Source: Salinimonas marina
Lineage (GTDB): Bacteria; Pseudomonadota; Gammaproteobacteria; Enterobacterales; Alteromonadaceae
DNA length: 64,000 nt
Assembly (NCBI RefSeq): GCF_015644725.1
Contig: NZ_CP064795.1
Coordinates: 1,734,501-1,798,500 of the forward strand
Direction: 5' to 3'
Part shown: positions 61,984 to 64,000 of the stretch, piece by piece
How the letters are laid out: each line of letters opens with the position of its first letter
Numbering within the stretch: the stretch's first letter is position 1
Made by a program: the position numbers and the translations under genes
The notes under the pieces: model-generated
The model's database searches: none
The model's input: only the letters and a program-made list of their open reading frames with translations
Told to the model about the DNA's origin: nothing

Positions 61984-62943
61984 TTATTCAGGCTGGTGCG
62001 AGAGGCTATAAACATAGGCGGCAACCACATGAATTTTATCTTCACCCAACGTATCCTTAAAGGCAGGCATGACCCCATTGCGACCATAGGTCAGGGTTTC
62101 GGTAACGGCACGCTTGCTGCCACCATATAACCAGATATTATCGGTCAGATTAGGAGCGCCCAACGCCTGATTGCCTTTACCATCAGGACCATGACAGGCG
62201 GAGCAGACCGCAAACCGGGCTTCCCCTTTATCGGCCAGCGCCTGGTCCACCTTACGACCACTCAGGCTCAGAACATACGCGACCACCTCGTCAATACCCT
62301 GTTCACCCATGGCATCCAGCCATGCCGGCATCGCCGCCTGTCTGCCATTTATAAGGGTTTCAGTAATTTTCGCACCACTGCCACCATACAGCCAGTCATC
62401 GTCGGTCAGATTGGGAAAGCCCCCGTTCTGGCCTCTGGCATCGGAGCCATGACATTGGGCGCAGTTTTGTAAAAATAAACGCCGGCCAATTTTTACGGCA
62501 TCCGGGTTACCCGCGAGCTCTTCTACCGGGGTTTTTGCAAAAGCCTCAAAAATCGGTCCAAAGCGTTCGGCTGCTTTAGCCAGGCTGACATCATATTCGA
62601 CATACATGCCATCTTCCAAAGCTTGTTTTCTGGCCTGCTCCGATTCTGCCAGCGACTGAATATTCTGGTTTGAGCTTTTCCATCCCCACAACCCCTGATA
62701 GCTGCCAAGACCCGGATACAAAATCAGATAAATAAACCCAAACACAATAGTGACGTAGAACAGAATGGTCCACCATTTTGGCAGAGGATTATTAAGCTCC
62801 TCAATACCATCAAAGGTGTGGCCCATGCTTTCGCCTTCTTTGACATCGGTGAAGTTGGTAAGACACCAGCGCAACAGGAAATAACACCCAATAATGGTAC
62901 CCAGCGTAATTACCGAGATCCAAATTGTCCAAAACATGCTCAT
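61984..62943 (-). CDS. ccoP: cbb3 oxidase diheme subunit CcoP
   Basis: About 319 residues from the ATG at 62943; the frame upstream overlaps ccoQ and is not used. Two N-terminal membrane helices precede two cytochrome c domains with heme sites CAQCH (near 142) and CSACH (near 229), each with a later Met ligand (AAMPAW and GVMPAF). It passes electrons from cytochrome c to CcoO/CcoN. It follows ccoQ by 4 bases. Confidence 0.95.
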   Translation of the reverse strand: MSMFWTIWISVITLGTIIGCYFLLRWCLTNFTDVKEGESMGHTFDGIEELNNPLPKWWTILFYVTIVFGFIYLILYPGLGSYQGLWGWKSSNQNIQSLAESEQARKQALEDGMYVEYDVSLAKAAERFGPIFEAFAKTPVEELAGNPDAVKIGRRLFLQNCAQCHGSDARGQNGGFPNLTDDDWLYGGSGAKITETLINGRQAAMPAWLDAMGEQGIDEVVAYVLSLSGRKVDQALADKGEARFAVCSACHGPDGKGNQALGAPNLTDNIWLYGGSKRAVTETLTYGRNGVMPAFKDTLGEDKIHVVAAYVYSLSHQPE

Positions 62944-62947
62944 GAGT

Positions 62948-63121
62948 TCATGACTCCCGCTTCTTTTTGTCTGATTCCTGATGGCCTTCGTCTGCAAACG
63001 GCAAATTGGCCGCGTCGTCGAATTTGTCTTTGTTACGACTGCTAAATGCCCACCACACCACAGCAAAAAAGCAGATAAAAACCAATAATGTAAAAATGGT
63101 ACCTACAATGCCCTGATCCAT
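62948..63121 (-). CDS. ccoQ: cbb3 oxidase subunit CcoQ
   Basis: A 57-residue protein opening MDQGIVGTIFTLLVFICFFA, with a single membrane helix followed by WWAFSSRNKDKFDDAANLPF, a clear CcoQ signature, and an acidic/basic tail ending KKKRES. It stabilises the CcoP association. The ATG is 1 base from the ccoO stop. Confidence 0.93.
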   Translation of the reverse strand: MDQGIVGTIFTLLVFICFFAVVWWAFSSRNKDKFDDAANLPFADEGHQESDKKKRES

Positions 63122-63122
63122 A

Positions 63123-63728
63123 TTATTTCAAATGCGTCCCAAGTGATTGTAAATAAGCGATGAGGGCTTCCATTTCTGTCTTACCGGCCACAGCGGCTTT
63201 CGCCCCGGCAATATCCTCATCGGTGTAAGGCACGCCAAAGCCTCTGAACACTTCCATTTTTTTCGCGGTAAGTTCTCCGGTCAGCTCATTTTCAAGCAAC
63301 CACGGAAAACCCGGCATATTCGATTCTGGTACCACATCCCGTGGGTTACGAAGGTGCGCTAAATGCCAGGCGTCGCTATACCGGCCACCCACACGGGCCA
63401 AATCAGGCCCGGTTCGTTTTGAGCCCCATAAGAACGGATGCTCCCATACTGATTCACCCGCGACACTGTAATGGCCATAACGCTCGGTCTCGGCCCGAAA
63501 CGGGCGTATCATCTGTGAGTGACAGCCCACACAGCCTTCACGAATGTAGATATCGCGACCTTCCAGTTGCAGGGCGGTGTATGGGGTCAGCCCTTCCACC
63601 GGTTCCATGGTCTGCTGTTGAAACATCAGCGGGGTAATTTGCACCAATGCGCCCAGGCTGATCGCGATCAGAATGAGTATGGTCAGCAAACCGACATTTT
63701 TTTCTATTATTTCATGTGGATTTTTCAC
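63123..63728 (-). CDS. ccoO: cbb3 oxidase monoheme subunit CcoO
   Basis: A 201-residue protein with one N-terminal membrane helix ([17 protein letters not shown]) and one cytochrome c domain: heme motif CVGCH near 61, and a Met ligand in ESNMPGFPW. The [20 protein letters not shown] block is characteristic. It transfers electrons from CcoP to the catalytic subunit. Confidence 0.96.
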   Translation of the reverse strand: MKNPHEIIEKNVGLLTILILIAISLGALVQITPLMFQQQTMEPVEGLTPYTALQLEGRDIYIREGCVGCHSQMIRPFRAETERYGHYSVAGESVWEHPFLWGSKRTGPDLARVGGRYSDAWHLAHLRNPRDVVPESNMPGFPWLLENELTGELTAKKMEVFRGFGVPYTDEDIAGAKAAVAGKTEMEALIAYLQSLGTHLK

Positions 63729-63743
63729 GCTACAACTCCCTTA

Positions 63744-64000
63744 TCATGCCGGCTGCGTAGCAACATCGGCAGCAATACTGCCCCGGGGTGCCCGAACGGT
63801 CTTCCACGTGTTGTAAGCCATGACCAGCATGCCTGCCACCACAAAACAACCCCCGATGAAACGTACTACATAAAACGGTTTAGACGCCTCCAGCGACTCT
63901 ACAAAGCTGTACGTCAGCGTGCCGTCGGCATTGACTGCACGCCACATCAGCCCCTGCAGTACACCTGAGAACCACATGGCAACGATATACAGCACCACGC
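63744..64000 (-). CDS. ccoN: cbb3 oxidase catalytic subunit CcoN, C-terminal end (partial)
   Basis: The frame runs to the window edge and gives the last 85 or so residues: [15 protein letters not shown], a final membrane helix ([19 protein letters not shown]) and the cytosolic tail. These match the C-terminus of CcoN heme-copper oxidases. The start and the catalytic metal ligands lie beyond the window. First gene of the ccoNOQP operon. Confidence 0.93.
   Translation of the reverse strand, partial: VVLYIVAMWFSGVLQGLMWRAVNADGTLTYSFVESLEASKPFYVVRFIGGCFVVAGMLVMAYNTWKTVRAPRGSIAADVATQPA

Noticed and set aside
1..64000. CRISPR arrays, rRNA genes, additional tRNAs
   Set aside because: No regularly spaced repeats of array length, no rRNA sequence and only one complete tRNA were seen on either strand.

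Overview
The window reads as a chromosomal segment of a marine gammaproteobacterium, most likely Alteromonadales. I infer this from the cco-uspE-ttcA neighbourhood, the REP-type transposase and the protein styles; it was not tested by search. Two large mobile elements interrupt ordinary housekeeping DNA.

Region 1 (1 to about 20.2 kb) is the right part of an N4-like (Schitoviridae-like) phage genome. A giant protein is encoded rightward in two pieces (1433-12519), and it carries the signature motifs of a single-subunit, T7/N4-type RNA polymerase. It therefore looks like a virion-encapsidated RNA polymerase. Facing it is a leftward replication/recombination operon: Cas4/RecB-like nuclease, primase/ATPase, RecA-like ATPase, SSB-like protein, RuvC-like nuclease and small proteins. 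The phage DNA stops at an isolated 3' end of a tRNA gene (about 20168-20199), as expected for a prophage attachment site. The rest of the phage would lie to the left, outside the window.

Region 2 (20.2-32.2 kb) is host chromosome. It holds a REP-associated transposase with a broken partial copy, tRNA-Tyr, an O-acyltransferase, a glycosyltransferase, a mercaptopyruvate sulfurtransferase with CobB, a LysE exporter, a membrane protein, a Bax-like glucosaminidase, a DUF2987-type protein, an RssA-like patatin, and the 3' part of ttcA.

Region 3 (32,219-56,500) is a 24.3 kb integrative element inserted inside the PP-loop codons of ttcA; the 5' part of the gene is at 56,501-56,686. Both ends have a 6-bp core and a 13-bp imperfect inverted repeat. 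Three tyrosine-recombinase-fold genes lie at the right end and a small helical auxiliary gene at the left end. The auxiliary gene overlaps a complete, diverged ttcA, so the element appears to restore the gene it destroys. Cargo between the ends: a helicase / winged-helix / XRE module with candidate operators; a type II CBASS (Cap4, CD-NTase, Cap2, Cap3); a small integron (intI with a LexA-like box, attI, a zinc-ribbon cassette and a YefM-YoeB cassette); and a Shango-like system (TerB protein, ATPase, helicase) whose TerB gene is broken by two single-base frameshifts.

Region 4 (56.5-64 kb) is host DNA again: uspE, a SafE/TauE-like membrane protein, and the cbb3 oxidase assembly and structural genes ccoS, ccoI, ccoH, ccoP, ccoQ, ccoO and ccoN (partial).

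Three apparent single-base losses (near 4,199, 50,048 and 49,471) fall in short homopolymers. They may be assembly indels rather than biology, which affects how the giant polymerase and the Shango TerB gene should be read.
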